Positions 1-8,408 of a stretch of 64,000 nucleotides of DNA are shown piece after piece; positions within the stretch are counted from its first letter, which is position 1; the number at the start of each line of letters is the position of its first letter. The DNA comes from Clostridium sp. AM22-11AC (GTDB lineage Bacteria > Bacillota > Clostridia > Lachnospirales > Lachnospiraceae). The translations under genes were made by a program, and so were the position numbers. A model generated the notes under the pieces. That model was not told where the DNA came from. It made no database searches and worked only from the letters and a program-made list of their open reading frames with translations. Where the stretch lies: contig NZ_QUCM01000019.1 of assembly GCF_003473545.1 (NCBI RefSeq), forward strand, positions 1,528 to 65,527, in the 5' to 3' direction.

Positions 1-243
1 AGATGGTTATCCATGAACTTAAGCAAACAGCCAGCCGGTTTGAAGCTAACTTCCATGTCAGGGGAACAGACTTAGTATGAAGCAACCATTACTGGTTCAA
101 CAGGAGTGAAAAGAACTATTACCTGATTGACACTGGGACAATTATATCATGGGCTTTACTAAGCCTATTGAACAAATATTTATTTAGTAACTTATTAACC
201 AAAATATATGTATTTATGTATCTAAAAGATATTATACGAGGGA
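1..243. other. Left edge: unidentified reading-frame tail and gene-free spacer
   Basis: A frame open from base 3 encodes about 25 residues ending RGTDLV at a TGA around 78-80. It could be the C-terminus of a gene entering from the left, but I do not recognise it. Bases 81-243 are AT-rich and hold no gene. Glycosyltransferase homology begins only around 232-244, with an in-frame stop at 223-225, so this spacer replaces the 5' part of that gene. An insertion or deletion breakpoint is likely; no terminal inverted repeat of an insertion sequence could be identified. Confidence 0.25.
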
Positions 244-753
244 GTGGATATCCTGCTAAAAGCGTTGGCACAGATCCCGGCTGAAAAACGGGAAAAGATC
301 CAGGTGATCATTGCCGGAGCCCAGCATCCCAAACTGGACCCTACGGATTATGGGGCAATGATCCGGGATCTGGGGCTGGAAGATACAGTGGACCTTATAA
401 AGAAGCACATTCCCGATGAAGAACTGGATGCCCTTTACCGTCAGGCGGATATCTGCCTGTTCCCGTACCGGGACATTTATGGAAGCGGCGCCCTTTTAAT
501 GGCTTACAGTTATGGGAAACCGGTGATCACCAGTGATATTCCTGCTTTCCGGGAAGAAACACAAAATGGAAAGACAGGTATCTTAACAGCAGGCGGGGAT
601 CCTGAAAAACTGAAAGAAGCTATTTTAAAGGCTGCGGACTGGTCCAGAAAAGAGTATCTGGACGATCAGAAAGAAATAGAAAAACTCACAGAGGAAAAGT
701 ACAGCTGGAAGATCTCCGCAAAAATTCTGAGGGAGGCGTACAGGAAAAGATGA
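244..753 (+). CDS. Glycosyltransferase family 1/4, C-terminal domain only (5'-truncated)
   Basis: The 169 residues match the C-terminal nucleotide-sugar-binding half of a GT-B glycosyltransferase. It opens with VDILLKAL, has a central IIAGAQHP strand, and then DICLFPYRDIYGSG and the SYGKPVITSDIPAF segment that contacts the donor. Full GT4 proteins are about 350-400 residues, so the acceptor-binding N-terminal half is missing. The frame reads back as YEGVD before meeting a stop at 223, which points to truncation rather than a natural start. GTG 244 is only nominal. The stop overlaps the next start (ATGA), so it was part of the polysaccharide operon. It is probably inactive. Confidence 0.75.
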   Translation: MDILLKALAQIPAEKREKIQVIIAGAQHPKLDPTDYGAMIRDLGLEDTVDLIKKHIPDEELDALYRQADICLFPYRDIYGSGALLMAYSYGKPVITSDIPAFREETQNGKTGILTAGGDPEKLKEAILKAADWSRKEYLDDQKEIEKLTEEKYSWKISAKILREAYRKR

Positions 754-2282
754 ACAATCAGAAACAGGAAACAAGTATGAAGCGGGCCATTATGATGAAT
801 ATGTTCTGGGCGCTGTTTTCCCTTTTGATCAACACCCTGATGAATTTTCTCATCACGCCTTATGTGACCAATAATATCGGAGTGGAAGCCTATGGCTTTG
901 TAGCCCTTGCCAATACCTTTATCAGCTATGTGGATGTGATCTCCGTTAGCCTGAACGCCTACGCAGGCCGTTTTATTTCCGTGGCATACCACAAAGGACA
1001 GAAAGAGGAGGCAAACCGGTATTTTTCCTCTACCATTGTGGCAGATGCCGTTCTCGGGGGAACGGTATTTTTGCTGGGGATCGCCATGATCTTAAAGATC
1101 ACCTGGTTTTGTAAGATCCCACAGGAACTGGTGCCGGATGTAAAAAGATTGTTCTTTTTAGTCCTTCTGCGCTATATCATGGTGGTCATGCGGACTGCCT
1201 TTGAAACAGCCGCCTTTATCGCGGACCGCATCGATATAACAGAACGGCTGCAAAGCGGAGCCTATCTTTTGCAGGCAGGGATCCTGCTTTTTGTATGCCT
1301 GAACTGGTTCCCGCACGTATGGTATGTGGGACTGGCATCTATGTCAGCGGCGCTGTTTTTACTGTTGGCAAATGTAGCTGTCAGCCGGAAACTTCTGCCG
1401 GATCTGCGCTTTGGGCGGGATAAATGGTCTCCCGGGGCTATCTGGGAGATCGTTTCTACAGGCATATGGACATCCATCAACAACCTGGGAAATGTGTTAA
1501 ATAATGGTCTGGACCTGTGGATCACCAACCGGATGCTGGATGCAGTGGTCTTAGGTCAGATCTCAGTTGTAAAAACCATTGCGTTTTTAAGCAACAGCGT
1601 TATTTTGAAAGTCAGTTCTTCCTTTAAACCAAGGCTTTTAATGCTGTATGCGGAAAAAAGGATGTCCCAGCTGACAGAACTTCTGAAAAAAGCCATGCGC
1701 TGTACCGGCTTTTTTGAGGCAATGGTGATCGGCCTTTTTTCTGTCAGCGGCTATGATTTCTTTCGTATATGGCTGCCAGGGCAGAATACGAAATTTATTT
1801 TCTGGGGAGCCATGATCGTTCTGGCAAGCGATCTGGTACCGGGAACCGTCAATCCGCTGTATTATGTATACACATTGACCAAGCGCCTGAAAGTTCCAAG
1901 CATTGTAACTATTCTTATGGGAGTGGCAAATGTGATCTCCATGATCCTTTTATTAAAGTGGACGTCGGCAGGAGGGTATGCCGTTCTTTTGACCACACTG
2001 GTGATCAACGGAGTGCATTTTTTTGATGCTCCTCTTTATGCCGCCCATTGCCTGGGACTTTCAAAGAAAGAATTTTATCCAACAATCATACGGAATGTGC
2101 TGTCCGCAGTGACCGTAACGGGGATCGGTCATTTCCTGCGCCTGCACTGGCCTTTTGTTTCAACATGGATGGGGTTATTTTTAAAAACATGTCTGGCAGG
2201 AGTGATATTGATGCCACTTTTGTGTGTGCTCCTGTTTCCGGCATCGGATCTGAAAGAATTTTTATGGAAAAATACAAGATAA
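750..2282 (+). CDS. Polysaccharide flippase, Wzx/MATE-like (MOP superfamily)
   Basis: This 510-residue protein has about 12-14 hydrophobic segments and the N-terminal pattern of lipid-linked oligosaccharide flippases (NMFWALFSLLINTLMNFLIT followed by PYVTNNIG). The family moves undecaprenyl-linked oligosaccharide units across the cytoplasmic membrane. It sits between glycosyltransferases and overlaps the upstream gene by ATGA, consistent with translational coupling. An alternative start is ATG 777. The repeat unit and final polymer cannot be deduced. Family assignment is secure; the substrate is unknown. Confidence 0.85.
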   Translation: MNNQKQETSMKRAIMMNMFWALFSLLINTLMNFLITPYVTNNIGVEAYGFVALANTFISYVDVISVSLNAYAGRFISVAYHKGQKEEANRYFSSTIVADAVLGGTVFLLGIAMILKITWFCKIPQELVPDVKRLFFLVLLRYIMVVMRTAFETAAFIADRIDITERLQSGAYLLQAGILLFVCLNWFPHVWYVGLASMSAALFLLLANVAVSRKLLPDLRFGRDKWSPGAIWEIVSTGIWTSINNLGNVLNNGLDLWITNRMLDAVVLGQISVVKTIAFLSNSVILKVSSSFKPRLLMLYAEKRMSQLTELLKKAMRCTGFFEAMVIGLFSVSGYDFFRIWLPGQNTKFIFWGAMIVLASDLVPGTVNPLYYVYTLTKRLKVPSIVTILMGVANVISMILLLKWTSAGGYAVLLTTLVINGVHFFDAPLYAAHCLGLSKKEFYPTIIRNVLSAVTVTGIGHFLRLHWPFVSTWMGLFLKTCLAGVILMPLLCVLLFPASDLKEFLWKNTR

Positions 2283-2313
2283 ACACAAAATATAAACATA
2301 GAGGGAAACACCG

Positions 2314-3060
2314 ATGGAAAAACAAAGACTGCTGAATGTTTATGTAAATAACCTTACTATGATGGAGTCAGTAAACCGGATCCATGATATGATCCGTGAA
2401 AAACAGACTTCCTACGTTGTAGAAGTAAACGTAGATGTTGTAATGAAAATGGAAAAAGATCCCTATTTAAAGAAGATCTCCGAAGAAGCGGATCTGACGC
2501 TGGTAGACGGCCAGCCCTTAGTCTGGATTTCCAAAATGAAAGGAAATACCCCTATCCGGGAAAAGATCTCCGGTTCCGATCTGGTACCGGAGCTGCTTGA
2601 CGAACTTTCCAGGGAAAACAGAAGTGTATTTATCCTGGGAGGTCTGGGGGATACTGCGAAAAAAGCAGCAAAAAACGTGAAAAAGCATTATCCGGGAATG
2701 AGCATTGCCGGAACCTACGCCCCGCCGTTAGGCTTTGAAAAAGATGCCAAAGAAATAGAAAAGATCAACCATCTGGTAGCAAAGACCCATCCGGACCTGC
2801 TCCTTGCCTGCTTTGGATGTCCCAAACAGGAAAAATGGATCTATGAAAATTATAAAAAATGCGGCGCCATTGTATCCGTATGTGCAGGGGCGACTGTAGA
2901 TTTTCTGGCAGGAAATATCAAACGGGCGCCAAGATGGATCAGCCAGTGTGGCCTGGAATGGTTTTACCGCTTCTTAAAAGAACCCCGCCGTCTTTTTAAA
3001 CGATATTTCATTGACGATATGGGAATTGTAAAGCTGGTATGGAAATACCGGAGTTTATAA
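2314..3060 (+). CDS. WecG/TagA/CpsF family glycosyltransferase
   Basis: At 248 residues it has the normal length of the family (GT26), which transfers ManNAc, ManNAcA or a related sugar onto undecaprenyl-diphosphate-GlcNAc at the inner membrane face. Visible landmarks are VNVDVVMKM and LVDGQPLVW near residues 38-70, KISGSDLVPEL near 90, FILGG near 107, LLLACFGCPKQEKW near 160 and VCAGATVDFLAG near 190, ending in a basic, aromatic-rich membrane-association region. GAGGG lies upstream of ATG 2314. It probably adds the second sugar of the lipid-linked unit exported by the neighbouring flippase. Donor specificity is not readable from sequence. Confidence 0.88.
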   Translation: MEKQRLLNVYVNNLTMMESVNRIHDMIREKQTSYVVEVNVDVVMKMEKDPYLKKISEEADLTLVDGQPLVWISKMKGNTPIREKISGSDLVPELLDELSRENRSVFILGGLGDTAKKAAKNVKKHYPGMSIAGTYAPPLGFEKDAKEIEKINHLVAKTHPDLLLACFGCPKQEKWIYENYKKCGAIVSVCAGATVDFLAGNIKRAPRWISQCGLEWFYRFLKEPRRLFKRYFIDDMGIVKLVWKYRSL

Positions 3061-3101
3061 ATGATTTCCGGAAGATGAGAAAGATGGGTGGAGGAAAACA
3101 G

Positions 3102-4220
3102 ATGAAACTTGGAATTTTATGTACCATGATCAATGGATTTGGCAGAAGAGGATACTACAACAGCCAGGAGATCGGTTTAGGACGGGCGCTGGCACGAAAA
3201 GGCCATGAAGTGATGATCTATAAGGGGATCGACCCCTCAGAAAAAGAGGAAAAGGTCCAGGTGGAAAAAAATCTGACCATCTGGTATCTTCCCATGAAGC
3301 ATCTGGGAGCGCACGGCTTTATGGACTGTAAAAATCTGGACCCGCAGTTAAAAGCCCTGTTCTGCTTCGGAGACCAGCAGATCTTCCTGCCTCATGTATA
3401 CAGATGGTGCAGGCGCCGCCGCATTCCCTTTGCGGCCTATGTGGGAACTGCCCACAGCCTGGACTCCAATTTTAAAAGCAAGGTGATGAATGCCCTTTTT
3501 GCAGCAGGTACCTTAAGAATCTATAAGAAAAATCCGGTCCTGGCAAAGACAAGCGCTGCAAAAGAGGAATTAAGGCAGCTGGGTATCCCTCACGCAGTGA
3601 TCGCACCGGTGGGACTGGATACCGCTGTTTTAAAGAAAAATATCCCGGCGGTTGAGAAAATGCGCCTGAGAAAAGAACATGGATTTGAAGCAGATGACGT
3701 GATCTTATGCAATGTTTCCCGCTTATCCTGGGAAAAACGTCCTTTAGAGCTGATTGATCTGTTTTTGCAGGTAAAAGGTAAGAAGAAATTTAAGCTGATC
3801 ATTGTGGGAAACGGTCCGCTGGAAGAAGAACTGAATGAAAAGATCCGCAAAAACGGTCTGGAAAAAGAAGTAAAGATCTATCCCAATGTTCCTTATGAGA
3901 AGATGTGGGAGATCTATGAAATGTCCGATCATTATCTGAACATGAACAAAGGGGAGATCTTCGGTATGGCGATCATGGAGGCGGTTTATTATAAAACCTC
4001 TGTGGCTGCTATCCGCGCCCTGGGACCTTCTGTAACATTAAAAGATATGAAGGGACACAAGCTCTGCGAAAATGATGATGAGATGGCAGAATGGATCACC
4101 GGCCCCTATCCTTCGGAAAAGGATCTGCAGGAAAGCTCTGAAAAAATGGCGGCTACATTTACCTGGGACCGCTGCGCAGATGCCTTTTTACAGGCATCTT
4201 CTGAAAAAAGCAGCAGGTAA
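3102..4220 (+). CDS. GT4 family glycosyltransferase
   Basis: This is a complete GT-B fold glycosyltransferase of 372 residues. The N-terminal domain begins MKLGILCTMINGFGRRGYYN, and the C-terminal donor domain shows NVSRLSWEKRP, IIVGNGPLEEEL and NMNKGEIFGMAIMEA, the last holding the conserved EX7E-like acidic pair. The frame is open from 3039, inside the previous gene, but GAGGAAA at 3091-3097 sits correctly ahead of ATG 3102, which also gives the usual family start. It is the last intact gene of the polysaccharide cluster. The sugar donor and acceptor are unknown. Confidence 0.85.
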   Translation: MKLGILCTMINGFGRRGYYNSQEIGLGRALARKGHEVMIYKGIDPSEKEEKVQVEKNLTIWYLPMKHLGAHGFMDCKNLDPQLKALFCFGDQQIFLPHVYRWCRRRRIPFAAYVGTAHSLDSNFKSKVMNALFAAGTLRIYKKNPVLAKTSAAKEELRQLGIPHAVIAPVGLDTAVLKKNIPAVEKMRLRKEHGFEADDVILCNVSRLSWEKRPLELIDLFLQVKGKKKFKLIIVGNGPLEEELNEKIRKNGLEKEVKIYPNVPYEKMWEIYEMSDHYLNMNKGEIFGMAIMEAVYYKTSVAAIRALGPSVTLKDMKGHKLCENDDEMAEWITGPYPSEKDLQESSEKMAATFTWDRCADAFLQASSEKSSR

Positions 4221-4323
4221 AAACCGGAACAGTATTTGCCAGTATGGGAAAAGCAGAGTATAATCAGTTTCAGAGATGTACTTGCATGGATTTAGAACAA
4301 ATGAGAAAGGATAAAAGGAAGAT

Positions 4324-4395
4324 ATGCGTACAAAACGATTGGGCGATATGCTGATCGAACTGGGACTGCTTACCAATGACCAGTTAAAGCGGTAG
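4324..4395 (+). pseudogene. pilB: Remnant of PilB/GspE-type ATPase, first 23 codons
   Basis: ATG 4324, preceded by an AAAGGAAG ribosome binding site, opens a frame reading MRTKRLGDMLIELGLLTNDQ and then LKR and a TAG at 4393-4395. This matches the extreme N-terminus of type IV pilus extension ATPases (MshEN/T2SSE_N: GDLLIExGLIxxxQL), which are normally about 550 residues. Everything after the first helices is gone, and the frame runs into the tail of another gene. With the pilus operon immediately downstream and no pilB, pilT or pilC in the window, I read this as the left side of a deletion. The identification rests on a short stretch. Confidence 0.6.
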
Positions 4396-4594
4396 TCCTA
4401 AAACTGATAAACCTGGAAACACTTATACCGAGTTTTCAACTATGGATGATGCAAAAATCTCTGGTAAAGTAGTGTATGATGATATCTGGGTAGGAATTAC
4501 TACTTCCGCAGATGATGAAAAGGGTACAATTTCTAATGAGTCTGTAAAGATGTATGCGAAGTCTACTAAATCATCAACAACTGAGTCAAAATAA
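4394..4594 (+). pseudogene. Orphaned C-terminal tail of an unidentified, probably pilin-like, protein
   Basis: A frame without start codon or ribosome binding site runs from the end of the PilB remnant to TAA 4592-4594. It reads SPKTDKPGNTYTEF at the start, then DDIWVGITTSADD and a Ser/Thr/Lys-rich end (KSSTTESK). Codon use looks genuinely coding. Because it lies directly before a strong terminator and the major pilin, it may be the C-terminus of another pilin whose 5' end was lost in the same event that removed pilB. The pilin identity is inferred from position and composition only. Confidence 0.45.
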
Positions 4595-4636
4595 TTTTTG
4601 AAAATCTTTCAAAACACCAGAAACCACATACGTGGA

Positions 4637-4668
4637 GAAAATGGATGGGGTTTCCCCCATCCATTTTC
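4637..4668 (+). terminator. Strong hairpin ahead of the pilin gene
   Basis: A perfect 14-bp inverted repeat (GAAAATGGATGGGG, loop TTTC, then its complement) is followed by a weak T-rich run. It lies between the deletion remnants and the major pilin. It can end transcription from the old motor genes, or protect the 5' end of the pilin message. Confidence 0.7.
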
Positions 4669-4715
4669 TTGTATAAGAAACCGGAGAGAAAAAGTTGTAC
4701 CAAGGCGGTGAAATT

Positions 4716-5276
4716 ATGAATATGAAAAAGATCAAAGAGAAAAAAGGCTTTACACTGGCAGAACTTTTGGTAGTTGTAGCCATTGTAGGTATTCTAGTAG
4801 CTATCAGTATTCCTGTTTTTACAGCCCAGAGGATGAAAGCGGTCATTGCAACAAATAAAGCGAATATCCGTGCCGCAAAAGCTGCTGCAACGGCAGAATT
4901 TTACAGCAATTCAGATCTTTTAGATGTACATAACGGCAATACCCTTACTACGGCAGCCTATTTTATTTATGATGTAAAAGAAGGAAAGCTGAGTGATGTA
5001 ATTAAGGTGAAGGATAAGAACTACAATGGAGCCCAGTACAATGGAAAAAGCTGCAACACCCTTGGAAAAGAGCTTAGTAATAAGGCTATAAATGGGGAAG
5101 TATTGGATCAGATCATTGTTTTCATAGGAAATGCAGAAAACGAAAATGATAAGTATCACAACAATCCTTCAGCAATTCAGACAGCTCCCTATTATACAGA
5201 TGATAATGAAATTGGATACAAGGGTGGAAACGATAATCCATTTGGTCCAGACCAGGGTTCATCTACTGCTGGTTGA
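4716..5276 (+). CDS. Type IV major pilin (prepilin)
   Basis: The class III signal is clear: a short basic leader (KKIKEKK), the G|F cleavage site and then FTLAELLVVVAIVGILVA, with the conserved Glu at mature position 5. The mature protein is about 175 residues, with an N-terminal helix followed by a polar, Asn/Gly-rich globular domain. The frame is open from TTG 4695, but AAGGCGGTG at 4702-4710 supports ATG 4716. The stop overlaps the upstream end of the prepilin peptidase frame. It is probably the main structural subunit, because it directly precedes the peptidase and follows the usual position of the motor genes. Confidence 0.88.
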   Translation: MNMKKIKEKKGFTLAELLVVVAIVGILVAISIPVFTAQRMKAVIATNKANIRAAKAAATAEFYSNSDLLDVHNGNTLTTAAYFIYDVKEGKLSDVIKVKDKNYNGAQYNGKSCNTLGKELSNKAINGEVLDQIIVFIGNAENENDKYHNNPSAIQTAPYYTDDNEIGYKGGNDNPFGPDQGSSTAG

Positions 5277-5305
5277 TCTATTGGTATAAACAGGAGATTT
5301 ACAAT

Positions 5306-6082
5306 ATGCTTCACATCAGTTTCGGCATTACAGCCTATATTCTTTTCATTACATTTATCCTTGGCTGCTGCCTGGGAAGCTTTGCAGACTGTATGGCGGT
5401 GCGCCTGGTATCCGGTCAGTCTGTTCTTTCCGGTCGTTCCCACTGCGACAGCTGCGGCCATGTTTTAGGGGTTCTGGATCTGTTCCCTGTTCTTTCCTGG
5501 CTGCTTTTAAAGGGAAAATGCCGTTACTGCGGCGCAAAGATCCCGCCGGAGTCCTTTATCACGGAGCTGATAGCAGGGATTGGCTGCTGTCTGGTAGTAT
5601 ACCGGTATGACCTGTCTGTTATGAGTCTACAGGGGATCCTTCTGGGATTGATCCTGCTGATCGTCAGTCTTACAGACCTGCACTCCTGGATCATTCCTGA
5701 CCGTCTTCATGTGGCAGGTGTTCTTGTATTTTTAGCTACAACTGTTTTCATGCCGGATCCATTACACAATATCCTCAGGGGATTGCTGTTAGGAATTGCC
5801 TTAGGCGGCGGCATGCTTGTATTATCCCTCCTTTTTGACCGCCTCACAGGAAAAGAAAGCCTGGGCGGAGGAGATATTAAATTATTTTTTATGACCGGGT
5901 TGTACCTTGGGTCAGCCTGGGAAATTTTATTTTACCTTATTTTGAGCTGCCTTTTGGGACTTGGTTTTGCTACTCTCAGAAAAACCCAGAAACTTCCCTT
6001 TGGTCCGTCTATTGCGGCAGCATGTTTTATTATGATCGTATATGGAGACGTGATGACCCGGTGGTATACGGGGCTATTTTAA
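5306..6082 (+). CDS. pilD: Prepilin peptidase (A24 aspartyl protease)
   Basis: This 258-residue polytopic membrane enzyme removes prepilin leaders. Both active-site aspartates are visible, one in SLTDLHSWIIPD near residue 130 and one in the GGGDIKLF motif near residue 195. The cytoplasmic loop keeps two CxxC pairs (CDSCG and CRYCG), as in bifunctional PilD enzymes that also N-methylate the mature pilin. CAGGAG at 5291-5296 favours ATG 5306 over the longer frame from 5273. It should process the downstream minor pilins and probably the orphan pilin at 17480-18442. Confidence 0.9.
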   Translation: MLHISFGITAYILFITFILGCCLGSFADCMAVRLVSGQSVLSGRSHCDSCGHVLGVLDLFPVLSWLLLKGKCRYCGAKIPPESFITELIAGIGCCLVVYRYDLSVMSLQGILLGLILLIVSLTDLHSWIIPDRLHVAGVLVFLATTVFMPDPLHNILRGLLLGIALGGGMLVLSLLFDRLTGKESLGGGDIKLFFMTGLYLGSAWEILFYLILSCLLGLGFATLRKTQKLPFGPSIAAACFIMIVYGDVMTRWYTGLF

Positions 6083-6097
6083 AGCGGAGTATAATAT

Positions 6098-7066
6098 ATG
6101 AAAAATTGTTTGGGTATTGAAATTGGACATTACCGTGTAAAAATCGCATATATGGAACATGGCGAACTGCAGACCTATGTTTCCGAGCGTCTGGAGACTG
6201 AAAATCAGACGGATATGAAAGTATACGCGGAGCTTATAAAGGACGTTTTAAAAGAAAATAATATTCGCTGCAAGAACGCAGTGTTCGTACTGCGCCAGGA
6301 TGATACCTATGTAAAGCGGTGCAGTGTTCCTCTTATGACAGTGGATCAGTTAAAGCTGAACCTGCCATTTGAATTCCACGATTATATTGGAGATGAGCTG
6401 GAGCAGTACCAGTTTGATTATGGTGTGATCGAGAGGACAGAGGATCAGCTGGACCTGATCGCTGCCTGCTGCAGAAAAGACCTGTGTCAGCAGTTTTTGA
6501 AACTTGCAAAAATGGCAAAATTAAAGCTGATTGGTCTGGTCCCCGGTGTGATCGGTCTGGAACGTATCCTGGAGCATATGAACGAGGGTGAAGAAAAGAA
6601 AGACTTTGCAGTCCTGGATCTGGGAACTAAGGCCCTGCGTATGCATTTCTTCCGCAAGGGAATCTATGATACCACCCGTACCATGGAGCCTGGTTGTGAA
6701 GAGATCGAGCAGATCCGACGGGGAGATAAGGAACAGCTGGTACAGTTAAATGTAGATGATGATGATACATTCTGGGGCGAAAAAGGTGAAAAAACTCTGG
6801 ATGAAGCTTTAAGTAACCGGTATCAGACCATTGCGGTACAGGCCATGCGTGTACTTAACTTCTACAGTTTCAACAACAGTGATAATACCATAGACAGTCT
6901 TTATTACTGCGGCGGCGGTGCCAGATACAAGGGACTGATCGATACTTTAAGTGATACAGTGGGAATTCCTGTAAAAAGTATTGGAGAAATACTTCCGGAA
7001 TTAGACGCAAAGAAGATGCCGGAATGGATCGACAGTCCTCAGACAGTAGGAGTATTACTTGTATAA
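6098..7066 (+). CDS. pilM: PilM-like pilus assembly ATPase-fold protein
   Basis: The 322 residues have the actin/FtsA-like fold of PilM. GIEIGHYRVKIAYME at the N-terminus is the phosphate-1 loop, FAVLDLGTKALRM near residue 170 is phosphate-2, and YYCGGGARYKGL near residue 270 is the adenosine loop. PilM is a cytoplasmic protein that binds the N-terminal tail of PilN and links the PilNO alignment complex to the motor. pilN follows immediately, which fits the conserved pilMNO order. The motor partner is missing nearby. Confidence 0.85.
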   Translation: MKNCLGIEIGHYRVKIAYMEHGELQTYVSERLETENQTDMKVYAELIKDVLKENNIRCKNAVFVLRQDDTYVKRCSVPLMTVDQLKLNLPFEFHDYIGDELEQYQFDYGVIERTEDQLDLIAACCRKDLCQQFLKLAKMAKLKLIGLVPGVIGLERILEHMNEGEEKKDFAVLDLGTKALRMHFFRKGIYDTTRTMEPGCEEIEQIRRGDKEQLVQLNVDDDDTFWGEKGEKTLDEALSNRYQTIAVQAMRVLNFYSFNNSDNTIDSLYYCGGGARYKGLIDTLSDTVGIPVKSIGEILPELDAKKMPEWIDSPQTVGVLLV

Positions 7067-7080
7067 GGAGGAAGACCGTG

Positions 7081-7713
7081 ATGGATTTAAAAAAGATCGC
7101 TAAAATGCAGATCGGTGGTCCGAAATATCCGGACAAAAAAAGGATCAATCTGTATCAGCGTGAAGTAAAAAAAGGTGCCGTTGCAGGGCAGATTGTTACA
7201 TTGGCGGCATTTTTAGTATTCCTGTACGGTTTTTCCCAGGTGGGTATTGTAATGCCTATGGAAAGAGCGGACCGTGCGGAGGCTGCTTATCAGCGTATGG
7301 AAGCCCAGCTGGAAGTTATGAAGCAGGCCAACAGCATTATGCCAGAAGTAAAAACAGAATATGCCCACTATGGAAATTCCTGGAGAAATGATCAGGAAGC
7401 AGTGATGCCGGACCGTCTGGTAATGTTAGATGTACTGAAAAATACTATTTTCCCTATATGCAAAACCATTGAAACAGTCAGCGTTACGGATGATCAGATG
7501 AATCTTGAATGTACTCTTGAGAGGGGGACAATGCTGAAAAGCCTGATCCAGGACATCGAGGAAGATGGGGCTGTGCGCTATGTAACAGCGTCTCTGGAAG
7601 AAACAGAGGATGAAGACCTGCTGGATATTTCTAAACGGGCAGAAGATAAAGTGGTCCGGGCACAGGTGACTGTTTATTTTTATGCGCCGGGAGAGAGTGA
7701 GGACTTATCATGA
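7081..7713 (+). CDS. pilN: PilN-like alignment-complex protein
   Basis: This is a 210-residue bitopic membrane protein. A short cytoplasmic N-terminus with an INLYQREVKKG motif (related to the INLLP PilM-binding motif) is followed by one transmembrane helix near residues 37-57, then a coiled-coil and an extracytoplasmic ferredoxin-like domain. AAGGAGG at 7065-7071 places translation at ATG 7081 (or GTG 7078) rather than at the in-frame upstream codon. The stop overlaps the pilO start. Sequence identity to proteobacterial PilN is low, so the name rests on motif, topology and synteny. Confidence 0.75.
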   Translation: MDLKKIAKMQIGGPKYPDKKRINLYQREVKKGAVAGQIVTLAAFLVFLYGFSQVGIVMPMERADRAEAAYQRMEAQLEVMKQANSIMPEVKTEYAHYGNSWRNDQEAVMPDRLVMLDVLKNTIFPICKTIETVSVTDDQMNLECTLERGTMLKSLIQDIEEDGAVRYVTASLEETEDEDLLDISKRAEDKVVRAQVTVYFYAPGESEDLS

Positions 7714-8405
7714 AATCCTTAATGAGTTATGTTCTGACAAAAAAAGAAAAGGCAGCTATCGTTGTTTTGCTGCTGCTGATCCTGCTGACCGGCTGGTATG
7801 TGGGGATTTATTCTCCCATTCAGGAACGGATCGAAGCAGCAGATACCACAGATCTGGAAGATGCAATTGCAATGGAGCAGGTAAAGTCAGCAAGGATCAA
7901 ATCCATGCAGGTTGAGATCCAGGAAAATAAGGATGCAGATGCTCCGGTGGTGCCTTCTTATAATAATTTTAAAGAAGAACTGGAAGAATTAAACCGGATC
8001 CACGGCCAGGCTTATGATTTTCTTTTTACATTTAATGAGCCGGAGGTAAATGGAACCAATATCCGCCGAAGTGTTACCGTCAACTGTTCGGCAGAAGATT
8101 ACGATGCTGCTGTGGAAATGATGAGGGAAATCTTACAGGGACCTTACCGCAGCCTGATCTACAACATCAGCATGGACAGTGTTTCTGCGGTGGATGCGGA
8201 TTTTGAGCCAAATATCAAAGAGGGTCGTGTTGAACTGACCTTTAATATGAATTATTTTGAAACAACAGAAGGGGCTGAAAGCCTGGAAGGCCTGCAGGTA
8301 GAAGAGACACAGGCAGCTTCCGGCGGTGGTCTGGCAAATTCTGATATGTCAAATCTGCAGCGCTCTGACCTGGAAACAGCAGCAGAAGCAGCATTCGGGG
8401 AATAA
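7710..8405 (+). CDS. pilO: PilO-like alignment-complex protein
   Basis: The 231-residue protein has the PilO layout: short N-terminal tail, one transmembrane helix (AAIVVLLLLILLTGWYVGIY) near residues 14-33, a periplasmic-type coiled-coil and a ferredoxin-like C-terminal domain. It overlaps pilN by ATGA, showing tight coupling. PilO pairs with PilN to form the inner-membrane alignment ring. Identification is by topology and position directly after pilM and pilN. Confidence 0.72.
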   Translation: MKSLMSYVLTKKEKAAIVVLLLLILLTGWYVGIYSPIQERIEAADTTDLEDAIAMEQVKSARIKSMQVEIQENKDADAPVVPSYNNFKEELEELNRIHGQAYDFLFTFNEPEVNGTNIRRSVTVNCSAEDYDAAVEMMREILQGPYRSLIYNISMDSVSAVDADFEPNIKEGRVELTFNMNYFETTEGAESLEGLQVEETQAASGGGLANSDMSNLQRSDLETAAEAAFGE

Positions 8406-8408
8406 ACC

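Noticed and set aside
1..243. Insertion sequence at the left edge
   Set aside because: No transposase motif, terminal inverted repeat or target duplication could be identified in the visible bases.
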